From assembly GCA_965221465.1 (NCBI GenBank), contig OZ244892.1, positions 744,001 through 808,000 on the forward strand: a DNA stretch of 64,000 bases, read 5' to 3'. The stretch is from Azophilus sp965221465. GTDB lineage: Bacteria; Pseudomonadota; Gammaproteobacteria; Pseudomonadales; Azotimanducaceae. Below the pieces are notes generated by a model. The model saw only the letters and a list, made by a program, of their open reading frames with translations, searched no databases and was not told the origin of the DNA. A program made the translations under genes and the position numbers. Every line of letters starts with the position of its first letter. Within the stretch, counting starts at the first letter, position 1. Shown here in pieces: positions 26,798 through 35,396 of the stretch.

Positions 26798-28753
26798 ATG
26801 ACTGAATTGCTGCGACGCCAAGGGCTTCTTGCGCTTGCGATGTTTGGCGCGCTTTTCCTCGCCCGCACGCTGCGCGCACAGGCTTCCTCGGCCATGGGCG
26901 GGGGCATGCTTCCGGTGGCGAGCACGCGCAGAAGGGCAAAATCCGCTGCGATCGTCGTGGCCCTTGGCGCAATATGCGGGCTGGCGGGCTGCGCCGAGCC
27001 AGGCGATCGGCAGGACACCGGGCCGCAGTCCGTAGAGGAGGGGGCTGCCGAGGCAGGGGCGACGGGCCAGGACGCATCGGCGATCGTGCTTTCGATCGCC
27101 GACGGGGTCATGGCCGACATGGAGGACGCCTCGCCCTATCTGCAGCTGCTCGAGGGAAGGCGCGTCGAGTCGCTCGGCGACAACAGCTTTGCCCACGTCG
27201 AGGCGCAGGCGGAGAAGGCGCGCGCCCTGCTGGCGGAACTCGAGGCGGTGGACGCCTCGCAGCTCAGTCACGACGACGGCATCACCTACGCGATCCTGCT
27301 GAGCGTACTGGAGAACGCCATCGAAACTCCGCAGCACTTCTGGCACAAATTCAACGTCACGCCGTACGCGGCGGGTTCGGTTTTCAGTTCCGTGCTGCCG
27401 TCGGCGCTCGCGACCTACCGGATCGAGTCGGAAGCGGACGGCGAAGGCTACCTGGGCCTGGTGCGGGATGTCGCTCGATACGTGAACGATGACCTCGAAC
27501 GGCTCCGGGGCCAGGAAGAGCGGGGCATCCTGTTGCCGAAATCCGCGATTCCCGGGGCCAGAAAAGTGTACGAAGCGTTGCGCGCGGGCATCGGCAACCT
27601 GACTGCGGTTGCTTCGGAACGACTCGCCGCCCTCACCGAAGAACAACAGGCGGCCCTGCACGCGGGCATTGCATCGGCCGTTGCCGACGCGGTGCTGCCG
27701 GCCATCGAAGCGCTGCTCGACTATCTGGGCGACGACTATCTCGAGCGTGCACCGGAAGCGGTGGGGCTCGGCCAGTACCCGGGGGGCGAGGCGGCGTACC
27801 GCTTTGCCATCCGCCGCGAGACCACCATGGACCTCGACCCGGAGGTCATCCACGAGCGCGGCCTCGCCTACATGGCTGACATTCAGCAGCAGATGCAGGC
27901 GATCCGCGACGAGTTGGAATTCGAGGGCACGGCGGAGGAGTTTCACGATCTCATGCGCCAGGATTCCCGTTTCTATGCGGAGACGCCCGAACAGGTGGAA
28001 GAGCGCTACATGGCCTATATCCATGAAATCGAGCCCCGGATCCCGGACTATTTCTCGGTGCTGCCGAAGGCGCCCTACGGCGTCAAGCGTCTCGACCCGG
28101 CGGCGGAACCGGGCATGACCTTCGGTTTCTACCAGCCGCCGAACGCGGCAAGCCCGCGGGGCAACTACCGCTACAACGGTTCCAAGCTCGAGAGCCGGCC
28201 GATGGTCTGGACCGGGCCGCTCATCTTCCACGAACTGATCCCCGGCCACCACTTCCACATTGCCTTGCAGCGGGAGACCGAGGCGAGCACCGAACTGCGC
28301 AACCTCTCCAGCCTCTTCTACGCCGCCTTTACCGAGGGCTGGGCCAACTACGCCGCCAGTCTCGCTCTGGAGATGGGCATTCTGAACGATCCCTACGAAC
28401 GCTACGGGTGGTTGCTATTCGATGCCTTCATAGCCAACCGTCTGGTGGTGGATACGGGCATGAACCACCTGGGCTGGTCGCGGCAGAAGGCCATGACGTA
28501 CATGCTCGCGAACACCTTCGCCAGCGAGGAGGAGACGGCCACGGAAACCCTGCGTTATTCCACCGACATGCCGGCTCAGGCGCTGGCTTACAAGCTCGGG
28601 TTGGAGAAAATCCGGGAGATCCGCGCCGACCAGGAGGCGAAGCTGGGCGACGCCTTCGACATCCGCACCTTCCATGCCGCCGTGCTGGGCAGCGGCGCCA
28701 TGCCCCTGCCGGTGCTGGAGCAGCACGTGGCCCGGACCATGAGTTCGCACTGA
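26798..28753 (+). CDS. DUF885-family putative metallohydrolase, probable lipoprotein
   Basis: A DUF885 protein of 651 residues from the ATG at 26798 (GGAG upstream). Around residue 478 it has HELIPGHHFH, the family's zinc-binding motif resembling thermolysin-type HExxH sites. The N-terminus has two hydrophobic stretches. The second (IVVALGAICGLAGC) ends in a good lipobox, so translation may really begin at the ATG at 26906, giving a 615-residue lipoprotein. Family members are thought to be peptidases or amidases, with little biochemistry. It lies between a receptor and an S9 peptidase, supporting a peptide-related task. Confidence 0.85.
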   Translation: MTELLRRQGLLALAMFGALFLARTLRAQASSAMGGGMLPVASTRRRAKSAAIVVALGAICGLAGCAEPGDRQDTGPQSVEEGAAEAGATGQDASAIVLSIADGVMADMEDASPYLQLLEGRRVESLGDNSFAHVEAQAEKARALLAELEAVDASQLSHDDGITYAILLSVLENAIETPQHFWHKFNVTPYAAGSVFSSVLPSALATYRIESEADGEGYLGLVRDVARYVNDDLERLRGQEERGILLPKSAIPGARKVYEALRAGIGNLTAVASERLAALTEEQQAALHAGIASAVADAVLPAIEALLDYLGDDYLERAPEAVGLGQYPGGEAAYRFAIRRETTMDLDPEVIHERGLAYMADIQQQMQAIRDELEFEGTAEEFHDLMRQDSRFYAETPEQVEERYMAYIHEIEPRIPDYFSVLPKAPYGVKRLDPAAEPGMTFGFYQPPNAASPRGNYRYNGSKLESRPMVWTGPLIFHELIPGHHFHIALQRETEASTELRNLSSLFYAAFTEGWANYAASLALEMGILNDPYERYGWLLFDAFIANRLVVDTGMNHLGWSRQKAMTYMLANTFASEEETATETLRYSTDMPAQALAYKLGLEKIREIRADQEAKLGDAFDIRTFHAAVLGSGAMPLPVLEQHVARTMSSH

Positions 28754-28786
28754 AGGGCGGGCACAGACAAACATGGAAACATTCGC

Positions 28787-30829
28787 ATGATCCGACTATC
28801 TCTGGTTCTTCTCGTTCTCACCGGCAGCGTCCAGGCGGCGCAACCGCTCGCGCCGATGGATGTCTTCGAACTGGAATACGCCACCGAAGCGCAGATCTCG
28901 CCGAACGGGGAGCAGGTGGTGTATGTGCGCCATTTCAACGACGTGATGACCGACCGTCGCTACCGCAACCTCTGGATCGTCGATGCGGACGGAACCGGAC
29001 ACCGGCCGTTGAGCGCGGGCAGGCACCTTGCCGATTTTCCGCGCTGGTCGCCGGACGGCAGCCGCCTGGCCTATCTTTCCGACGAGAGCGGCAGCATGCA
29101 GATTCACGTGCGCTGGATGGATACGGGCGATTCCGCGGCCATCACCAGCGGTGCCCTGCCGCCCGGCAATATCGCCTGGTCGCCGGACGGCAAGCGCATC
29201 GCCTTCACGCGCCTGGTGCCGGAAGCGCCGCTGGTGATCGGCGAGATGCCGCCGGCGCCCGACGGCGCCGAGTGGGCGCCGCCGCCGAAATACACCGACA
29301 AGCTGGCCTTCCGGTTCGATCATGTGGGCGAGGTGCCGCCCGGCTACATGCACATCTTCGTCGTCGCTGCCGACGGCGGTACGCCGCGTCAGGTGACAGA
29401 GGGCAAGCGCCAGTTCGGCGTCGGCAACTTCGATTGGGCGCCGGAAGGCGAGTCGCTCGTCGTCTCGGCGGACCTCACCGAAGGCGCCGAGATGTTTGGC
29501 GTGAGTGACCCGGACATCTACGAAGTGTCGCTGGCCGACGGTTCGGCCGTGCGGCTCATCGAACGGGAAGGGCCCGATGTCGCCGTGACGGTGTCGCCGG
29601 ACGGCAGGCACATCGCCTACGTGGGTTTCGACGACCGGCGCCAGGGGCATCAGCAGAACGACCTGTACGTGGCGGACCGTGACGGCGCCAACGTCAGGAA
29701 CCTGACCGAAACCCACGACCGTCATGTGCAGGATTCCGCACGCCGGGGCGGAGGTGGGCCGATCTGGGCTCCGGACAATCGCGGCATCTACGCTGTCGTG
29801 CACGACGAGGGCAATGCGCGGCTGGTGCATTTCTCCCTGGACGGCAGCCGCCGCGTTGCCGCCGAAGACATGGGCAGCGGCTTTGCGGGCTATATCAACC
29901 ACAACACCCTGTTTTCGGTCAGTGACGGCGGTCGCCTCGCCTACGCGGTGCCGGGCCCGTCCAGGCCGGGCGATGTCGCCGTTGCCGACCCCGGCCAGGC
30001 CGGACGCCTGCTGACCGGCCTGAACGACGACCTCTTCGCACTGCGGGACCTCGGCGAAGTGGAAGAACTGCGCTGGCGCTCGTCGAAGGATGGCCGCCCC
30101 GTGCACGGCTGGATCATCAAGCCCCCCGGTTTCGATGCCTCCAGGAAGTATCCCTTGATCCTGGAAATGCATGGCGGACCGTTCGCGGACTATGGCGATG
30201 TCTTCGACATGGAAAAACAACTCATGGCAGCCGCCGGCTACGTGGTGCTGTACACCAACCCCCGGGGCAGCATCAGCTACGGGGAGGAATTCGGCAATCT
30301 CATCCACCACGCCTATCCGGGAGACGATTTCCACGACCTCGACTCAGCAGTGGATCACGTCATCGGCATGGGGTTCATCGACGAGGACCAGCTCTACATC
30401 ACCGGCGGCAGCGGCGGCGGCGTGCTCACCGCCTGGATGATCGGCAACACCGACCGCTTCCGCGCGGCGGTCGCCTTCTACCCGGTGATCAACTGGGAGA
30501 GCTTCATCTTCACGGCCGACCTCTCCGGACTGTTCCTGGAGTACTGGGTGCCGGGGCTGCCCTGGCGCCACCGGGACAACTTCGAAGCGCGATCGCTGCT
30601 CAACGTGTCGGAAAACGTGACCACCCCGACCCTCATCATGACCGGTGAGGAAGACTGGCGCACACCGATGTCGGAATCGGAACAGTACTACAAGGCCCTC
30701 AAGTTGCAGGGCGTTGACACAGTCCTGGTGCGGGTCCCGGAAGAACCGCACGGCATCGTTGCCCGGCCGAGCCACGCGATGTCGAAGATGACCACCTTGC
30801 TCGGCTGGTTCGAAAAGCACAGCCGGTAA
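28787..30829 (+). CDS. S9 family prolyl oligopeptidase, exported
   Basis: A 680-residue peptidase with a signal peptide (LSLVLLVLTGSVQA). A beta-propeller with recurring SPDG motifs (WSPDGSRLAY, WSPDGKRIAF, VSPDGRHIAY) fills residues 30-430. The catalytic domain has Ser542 in GGSGGG, Asp623 in GEEDWRTP and His655 in EEPHG. It belongs to the acylaminoacyl-peptidase / DPP-like branch. It follows the DUF885 gene by 33 bases. Its last 33 bases recur with one change at 40209-40241. Confidence 0.92.
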   Translation: MIRLSLVLLVLTGSVQAAQPLAPMDVFELEYATEAQISPNGEQVVYVRHFNDVMTDRRYRNLWIVDADGTGHRPLSAGRHLADFPRWSPDGSRLAYLSDESGSMQIHVRWMDTGDSAAITSGALPPGNIAWSPDGKRIAFTRLVPEAPLVIGEMPPAPDGAEWAPPPKYTDKLAFRFDHVGEVPPGYMHIFVVAADGGTPRQVTEGKRQFGVGNFDWAPEGESLVVSADLTEGAEMFGVSDPDIYEVSLADGSAVRLIEREGPDVAVTVSPDGRHIAYVGFDDRRQGHQQNDLYVADRDGANVRNLTETHDRHVQDSARRGGGGPIWAPDNRGIYAVVHDEGNARLVHFSLDGSRRVAAEDMGSGFAGYINHNTLFSVSDGGRLAYAVPGPSRPGDVAVADPGQAGRLLTGLNDDLFALRDLGEVEELRWRSSKDGRPVHGWIIKPPGFDASRKYPLILEMHGGPFADYGDVFDMEKQLMAAAGYVVLYTNPRGSISYGEEFGNLIHHAYPGDDFHDLDSAVDHVIGMGFIDEDQLYITGGSGGGVLTAWMIGNTDRFRAAVAFYPVINWESFIFTADLSGLFLEYWVPGLPWRHRDNFEARSLLNVSENVTTPTLIMTGEEDWRTPMSESEQYYKALKLQGVDTVLVRVPEEPHGIVARPSHAMSKMTTLLGWFEKHSR

Positions 30830-30866
30830 CCGGAAAGTCGATGTGGTGATTGCGGATGCCCGCGCC

Positions 30867-31616
30867 TCAATGGATGACATCGATGACCGTCAGTTCCCGC
30901 ACGAGACGGGTTGTTACGAGGGCGGCGGTTTGTTCCCGAAAGCGAACTCCTGCTGCACTGTCTTGACGTGCTTTCATGAGCGGCTCGGACGCCCGGTCTT
31001 TGCCCATGAGCACGAGCGTGTAGTGGGTGACGGATGGGCCTTGCGCTCCGGTTGCCATCAACCGGAACTGATCCGGCACGATGCCCGCGGCGGCATGGTG
31101 AGACTCGGCGAGATCGAAGGCTGCGATGTATGACTTTTCGCCATCCGGGGAGAGCGTGAAGGCATGAACGCTCATGCGCTGCCCGCTCACCCAGGCGGTG
31201 GAATACAGGGAGCGAATCACCGACGTCTGACCACTCGCATTCACAGGATTGGCAGCGATCAAATCCATCAGCCTGTTCTCCGGGCTTCCTTTGGCGTTGG
31301 AACGCTCGATAAAGCCCTCGACATCTTCCGGAAAGGCAAAATGCAATACCGTCAAGTGAGTGCTCGGGTTTGTCGGTTCCTCCTGAAAGGCAAGGATGCT
31401 GGTGGTGGGCAGTTGAGCTTGAGCCCGCAGCAAGGCGCGAACGTCCTGCAAGTACGCCTGCTCGCTCGCCACTGTGGTCTCGAAGTATAGATCCTGCTCT
31501 ACGCTTCTCGATTCGGAGAAGGCATCGGCGGCGAACGCGGCGACCCAGGCTGACCACGCGATGGCCAGGGTCAGCATCGCACCTGTGATCGAGATCGGTC
31601 TCTTCCTTGATTCCAT
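30867..31616 (-). CDS. Exported protein of unknown family
   Basis: A 249-residue protein starting at an ATG at 31616, with GGGG upstream. The frame stays open into the repeat element beyond, but that extension has no coding character. Residues 1-30 form a signal peptide (ITGAMLTLAIAWSAWVAAFA). The mature part is alternating helix and strand, with the phrase VLHFAFPEDVEGFIERS, and has no motif I recognise. It converges with the S9 peptidase gene and is divergent from the sulfatase, with repeat element copy C in between. Confidence 0.65.
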   Translation of the reverse strand: MESRKRPISITGAMLTLAIAWSAWVAAFAADAFSESRSVEQDLYFETTVASEQAYLQDVRALLRAQAQLPTTSILAFQEEPTNPSTHLTVLHFAFPEDVEGFIERSNAKGSPENRLMDLIAANPVNASGQTSVIRSLYSTAWVSGQRMSVHAFTLSPDGEKSYIAAFDLAESHHAAAGIVPDQFRLMATGAQGPSVTHYTLVLMGKDRASEPLMKARQDSAAGVRFREQTAALVTTRLVRELTVIDVIH

Positions 31617-31639
31617 GGCGATTACCCCGCTTTTTGTGA

Positions 31640-31808
31640 ATGATTCCACCCCGGCGCGCCGAGCCGCGGACGCGAAAGCAACAAAGGCTGGCATGGAGAG
31701 GGCAGGTGCACACACCGCACACCTGCTCTCGGCGCCGGGTCGCAGGAACGGTTTCCGTGTTGACGAATTCAATACAATAAATCACTTGGAAAGTTTGTTG
31801 TATGAAAA
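31640..31808 (+). repeat. Structured interspersed element, short copy (C)
   Basis: The left end CCACCCCGGCGCGCCGAG and the right end around CAATAAATCACTTGGAAAG up to TTGTATGAA match the other copies. The central part is reduced to a short hairpin: GAGAGGGCAGGTG (31696-31708) pairs with CACACCTGCTCTC (31718-31730), with a two-base bulge. It occupies the divergent region upstream of the sulfatase gene. Confidence 0.75.
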
Positions 31809-31903
31809 GCCCCATTCCCATGTCCGAACATTGCTGTTGCCGAAACCCGTTTGGCAGAATAACAGCAAATCCCAGACTGTCCTGAAGGTCAGAGCACAAG
31901 CCC

Positions 31904-33502
31904 ATGAGCATCGAACGAATCCGCGGCCGATTCCCCTTTCCACTCCGTCGGAGTTTCCTTCTGCTGCTCACATTGGTCGTCGCTCACGCCGCCTCGGCCG
32001 GAGAGCGGCGCCCGAACCTGTTGTTCATTCTGACCGACAACCAGAGCGCCGAGCTGCTGCCGAGCTACGGCAACCGGGACATCGAAACGCCCCACATCGA
32101 TGCGCTTGCCCGCCAGGGGATGCTGTTTCGCAATGCCTTTGCCGTGAATGGCATGTGCTCGCCCACACGGGCCACGCTGATGACCGGCCTGCTGCCGTCG
32201 CAGCACGGCGTTCACAACTGGCTCGACGACGAGCAGCTGCACACCTGGCCGCAAGACTGGGTTGCCGTCAGGGAATTCGCAACGCTGCCGTCAATACTCG
32301 CGGCCCACGGTTATCGCACCGGCCTGGTTGGAAAGTGGCATCTCGGACAGCCCTGGAGCCCGTCGATCGGGTATCGGCACTGGGTCACCTTTGCCAGCGG
32401 CCACACCGTCGATTTCTGGGACAATGCAGTCATCGACAACGATCGCCAATACCGCGTGAGTGGGAAACACATTGTGGACTACTTTACGGAAAAGGCGATC
32501 GAGTTCATCGGTGCGCAATCGGGCGAGCAGCCCTTCTACCTGCAATTGAATTACGACGGACCCTACGTCAATCCTCCGACCAACAGCGGACCGGCGCGCA
32601 ATCGCCACTACGGCACGTACGCCGAGCGGACGTTCGTCGACTTTCCGACGAGCAGTCTGCACCCCAACCTGGTCGAGCAGTTACTGCAATTCAATCGCAC
32701 CGGCAGGCAGAATGCCTTTCTGGCGCGCATTCTCGAAGCGACGCTCGCCATGAACGGCGATCAGGCGACGAAAGCAAACATCGCATCGCAGAATGCGCTG
32801 GTGGACGAGGGCGTCGGCGACGTCCTGAACGCGCTTCGAAAGGCCGGATTGAGCGACAACACGCTGATCGTGTTCTCGTCGGACCAGGGAAATTTCTTCG
32901 GGCAGCAGGGCCTCTGGACGCACACCATCATCACGCAGCCATCGAATCTACGCGACACGGCCATGCACATTCCGCTGATCTTCGCCCATCCGGAGGGAAT
33001 CCCCGCAGGTTCGGCAAGCGATCTGCTGGTCGGCCAGTACGATCTTCCGGCAACCGTTCTCGACTACCTGGGATTGGATGCGAGTGAACTCGACCCTGGC
33101 CCGGGAAGGAGCTTCGCGGCTGCCCTGCGTGGCCATGCAGCCTTTGGCCATGCGGCCGGGAGGCCGGTATTCTTCGAACAGGAAGAAACGCGCGGCCTGA
33201 GAACCGGGCAATTCGCTTATTGGGAACGCATCCGGGGGCTGGGCGAGCCGGAACTCTACGATATGCAACAGGATCCGATGCAGCGCCACAACCTGGCTGA
33301 CGACCCGGCCCACGAAAACACCGTCGCCCGGTTGAGCGGTCTCGTCACCGAGTTCTTCGCGACCTGGGCCGAGCCGCGCTACGACCTGTGGAAGGGAGGC
33401 ACCGCCAAGGGCAGTGTGCAGCGGCCGGAAGTGTTCCAGCGTCTCTACGGCGACGATTGGACGACGGTCACCGATCCCGCTCCGACTTCACCATCGAGGT
33501 AG
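31904..33502 (+). CDS. Exported sulfatase
   Basis: A 532-residue sulfatase with an arginine-rich signal peptide (LRRSFLLLLTLVVAHAASA). The strand NLLFILTDNQS carries the first metal-binding Asp, and CSPTRATLMTG holds Cys85, the residue oxidised to formylglycine in Cys-type sulfatases. GKWHLG follows as the second family signature and FSSDQG as a later metal site. No formylglycine-generating enzyme is in the window. Substrates would be sulfate esters of sugars, steroids or phenols. It is alone on its strand, converging with the YtcJ-type gene. Confidence 0.92.
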   Translation: MSIERIRGRFPFPLRRSFLLLLTLVVAHAASAGERRPNLLFILTDNQSAELLPSYGNRDIETPHIDALARQGMLFRNAFAVNGMCSPTRATLMTGLLPSQHGVHNWLDDEQLHTWPQDWVAVREFATLPSILAAHGYRTGLVGKWHLGQPWSPSIGYRHWVTFASGHTVDFWDNAVIDNDRQYRVSGKHIVDYFTEKAIEFIGAQSGEQPFYLQLNYDGPYVNPPTNSGPARNRHYGTYAERTFVDFPTSSLHPNLVEQLLQFNRTGRQNAFLARILEATLAMNGDQATKANIASQNALVDEGVGDVLNALRKAGLSDNTLIVFSSDQGNFFGQQGLWTHTIITQPSNLRDTAMHIPLIFAHPEGIPAGSASDLLVGQYDLPATVLDYLGLDASELDPGPGRSFAAALRGHAAFGHAAGRPVFFEQEETRGLRTGQFAYWERIRGLGEPELYDMQQDPMQRHNLADDPAHENTVARLSGLVTEFFATWAEPRYDLWKGGTAKGSVQRPEVFQRLYGDDWTTVTDPAPTSPSR

Positions 33503-33555
33503 ACGTCTACGCAAGTTTCGAACCCGGGGCCAGGCACGGCGCCGCACGGTTCCGC

Positions 33556-35340
33556 TCATTCCGGTTGCGTAGCTTCGAGACGTGTTGGCGAGGCGCTTTC
33601 TTCGTACACCAGTTTTCCGCGGAAGAGGGTCTTCAACACTCGAGTCTCGCCGATCTCCCGCGGGTCTATGCGCAGGAGATCCCGGTCCAGGACGATGATG
33701 TCCGCCGACATGCCCGTGCGGATGACGCCGCTTCGATGCGATACGCCGTTGGCACGGGCACCGTCCCGAGTCATGATGCCGAGCGCCTGAGACAACGGGA
33801 TACCCTGCTCTCGCCAGAGATAGTCATCCCGGGCCTGCGCGGGATGCGCCCGGGTCACCATTGCCTCGATTCCCGGCCACGGGTTGATGGACTCCACGGC
33901 CGCAGGCCAGTCGGACCCCGCAAGCACGGGCGCCTGTGCCTCCAGCAGACTTCTGATCGGCCAGTACTTCGGCCCTCGTTGCGGCCCCACCGCGCTGATG
34001 ACCGCATCGATGATGCTGGATGGATGCCACAGGTAGGGCGACAAGTCCGCAACGGCGCCGAGTTGCCTGAAGCGGGGGATGTCCTCCGGGTCGATGTAGC
34101 CCGCGTGGGCAATTTCATGTCGCAAGGTCGAGTCGGGATTGGCCTGCCGGGCAGCAGCAACGGCATTGAGCGCCTCCCGCACCGATCGGTCACCCGCAGC
34201 ATGCAACTTGACGGTGTAGCCGCGGGCGTCGAGTTCGCGCAGGTCCTTCTGCAGACGCTCGGGCGACAGATGCAGCTTGCCGTTGTGAGTGTGCTCGGTC
34301 CTGGGTTCCGGCAAGTAGTCCTCGAGCATGGCAGCTGTTCGCGACGGAGTCGGAACGCCGTCCAGGAACAGTTTCACGTGCTCCGTGCTCAGCAACCCGG
34401 CGCGGTAGCGTCGGCGTTGTGCGTCCAACGCATCGAAGTCCAGGTCTTGGTCGCGGGCTCCGTAGGGTGTCTGCAACGACGCGGCGACGTAGGCGTTGAG
34501 TTCACCGGCAATCGCCAATCGGTGATAGGCGACAACGTACTCAGGCAGCGCATTGGCGTCTTTCAGACCGACGATGCCGTGGGAGTTGGCAAGCGCCTGC
34601 GCCCGCCGGGCTGCCTGCAGGAACTGCTCGGCGGTCCAATCGGGCAGCTTGTCTGCCGCCGCCTGTTCAGCGCCCTCGAGGAGCACGCCCGTCGGGACGC
34701 CCTCGGCGTCGCGCAGTATCTGGCCGTCATCCGGGTCGGGCGTGTGCCGGTCGATGCCGAGCAGCTCCAGGGCGCGGCTGTTCAGCCAACCGTTGTGATT
34801 GCTGTCGTCGTTGAGAAACACGGCCTTGTCGGCCGAAACCGCGTCGAGAAACCGGCGCGGCGACGCCACGGAGAAGCGGTCGAAGAAACCGCTGTCCCAC
34901 TGCCCGCCCCGAATCCACAGGGCATCCGGTTGTTCCGCAACGCAACGGGAAACCGCATCGGCCACCTGGGCAGGGGTGGCCGAGAACGGGAAGTTGCACT
35001 CGTAGAGCGACTTCAGTCCGCCCCGCACCGGATGCACATGCGCATCGTGCAACGCCGGCATGGCAAAGCCGCCCTGCAGGTCGAGCATTACCGTTTCGGG
35101 AGTTCGATGGGCTGCAATGTCCCGCCCGTCCCCGACGTAGACGATGCGTCCGTCCTTCACGGCAATCGCGCTCCGGATCGGCTGCTCTTCCTGCATCGTG
35201 AGGATTCGGCCGTTGTGGATGACGAGGTCGGCGGACCAGGCGGCCGCGATCGGCCCGAGCAGCAGGCCGAGAACGACACTCGCACGGCAACGGGCCGGGA
35301 AACCGAACGGGCGAACTCCGCCAATTCCCGGCTGAGTCAC
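33556..35340 (-). CDS. YtcJ-type amidohydrolase, exported
   Basis: A 594-residue amidohydrolase 3 family enzyme. I take the GTG at 35340, which gives a hydrophobic export signal (ASVVLGLLLGPIAAAWSA); the frame is open further upstream into the receptor gene. Conserved motifs: HDAHVHP, RGGQWDSGFFDR, VKLHAAGDRSVR and GSDWP. It is the second member of a receptor plus amidohydrolase pair, paralogous to 776-4918. Here too the receptor is the upstream gene, 56 bases away. Substrate unknown. Confidence 0.9.
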   Translation of the reverse strand: MTQPGIGGVRPFGFPARCRASVVLGLLLGPIAAAWSADLVIHNGRILTMQEEQPIRSAIAVKDGRIVYVGDGRDIAAHRTPETVMLDLQGGFAMPALHDAHVHPVRGGLKSLYECNFPFSATPAQVADAVSRCVAEQPDALWIRGGQWDSGFFDRFSVASPRRFLDAVSADKAVFLNDDSNHNGWLNSRALELLGIDRHTPDPDDGQILRDAEGVPTGVLLEGAEQAAADKLPDWTAEQFLQAARRAQALANSHGIVGLKDANALPEYVVAYHRLAIAGELNAYVAASLQTPYGARDQDLDFDALDAQRRRYRAGLLSTEHVKLFLDGVPTPSRTAAMLEDYLPEPRTEHTHNGKLHLSPERLQKDLRELDARGYTVKLHAAGDRSVREALNAVAAARQANPDSTLRHEIAHAGYIDPEDIPRFRQLGAVADLSPYLWHPSSIIDAVISAVGPQRGPKYWPIRSLLEAQAPVLAGSDWPAAVESINPWPGIEAMVTRAHPAQARDDYLWREQGIPLSQALGIMTRDGARANGVSHRSGVIRTGMSADIIVLDRDLLRIDPREIGETRVLKTLFRGKLVYEESASPTRLEATQPE

Positions 35341-35396
35341 CAACAGCCTCCGCCCGGGCTTCGCCGTGAACGGCAAGCCAGGAATTGCCGGCCTGC

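Noticed and set aside
31617..31772. N-terminal extension of the unknown exported protein into the repeat element
   Set aside because: The extension is Arg/Ala-rich, precedes a good signal peptide at the ATG at 31616, and its bases belong to element copy C.
33505..33555. Another left end of the hairpin element (TTTCGAACCCGG at 33516)
   Set aside because: Only about 12 GC-rich bases match and the diagnostic GGCGCGCC word is missing.
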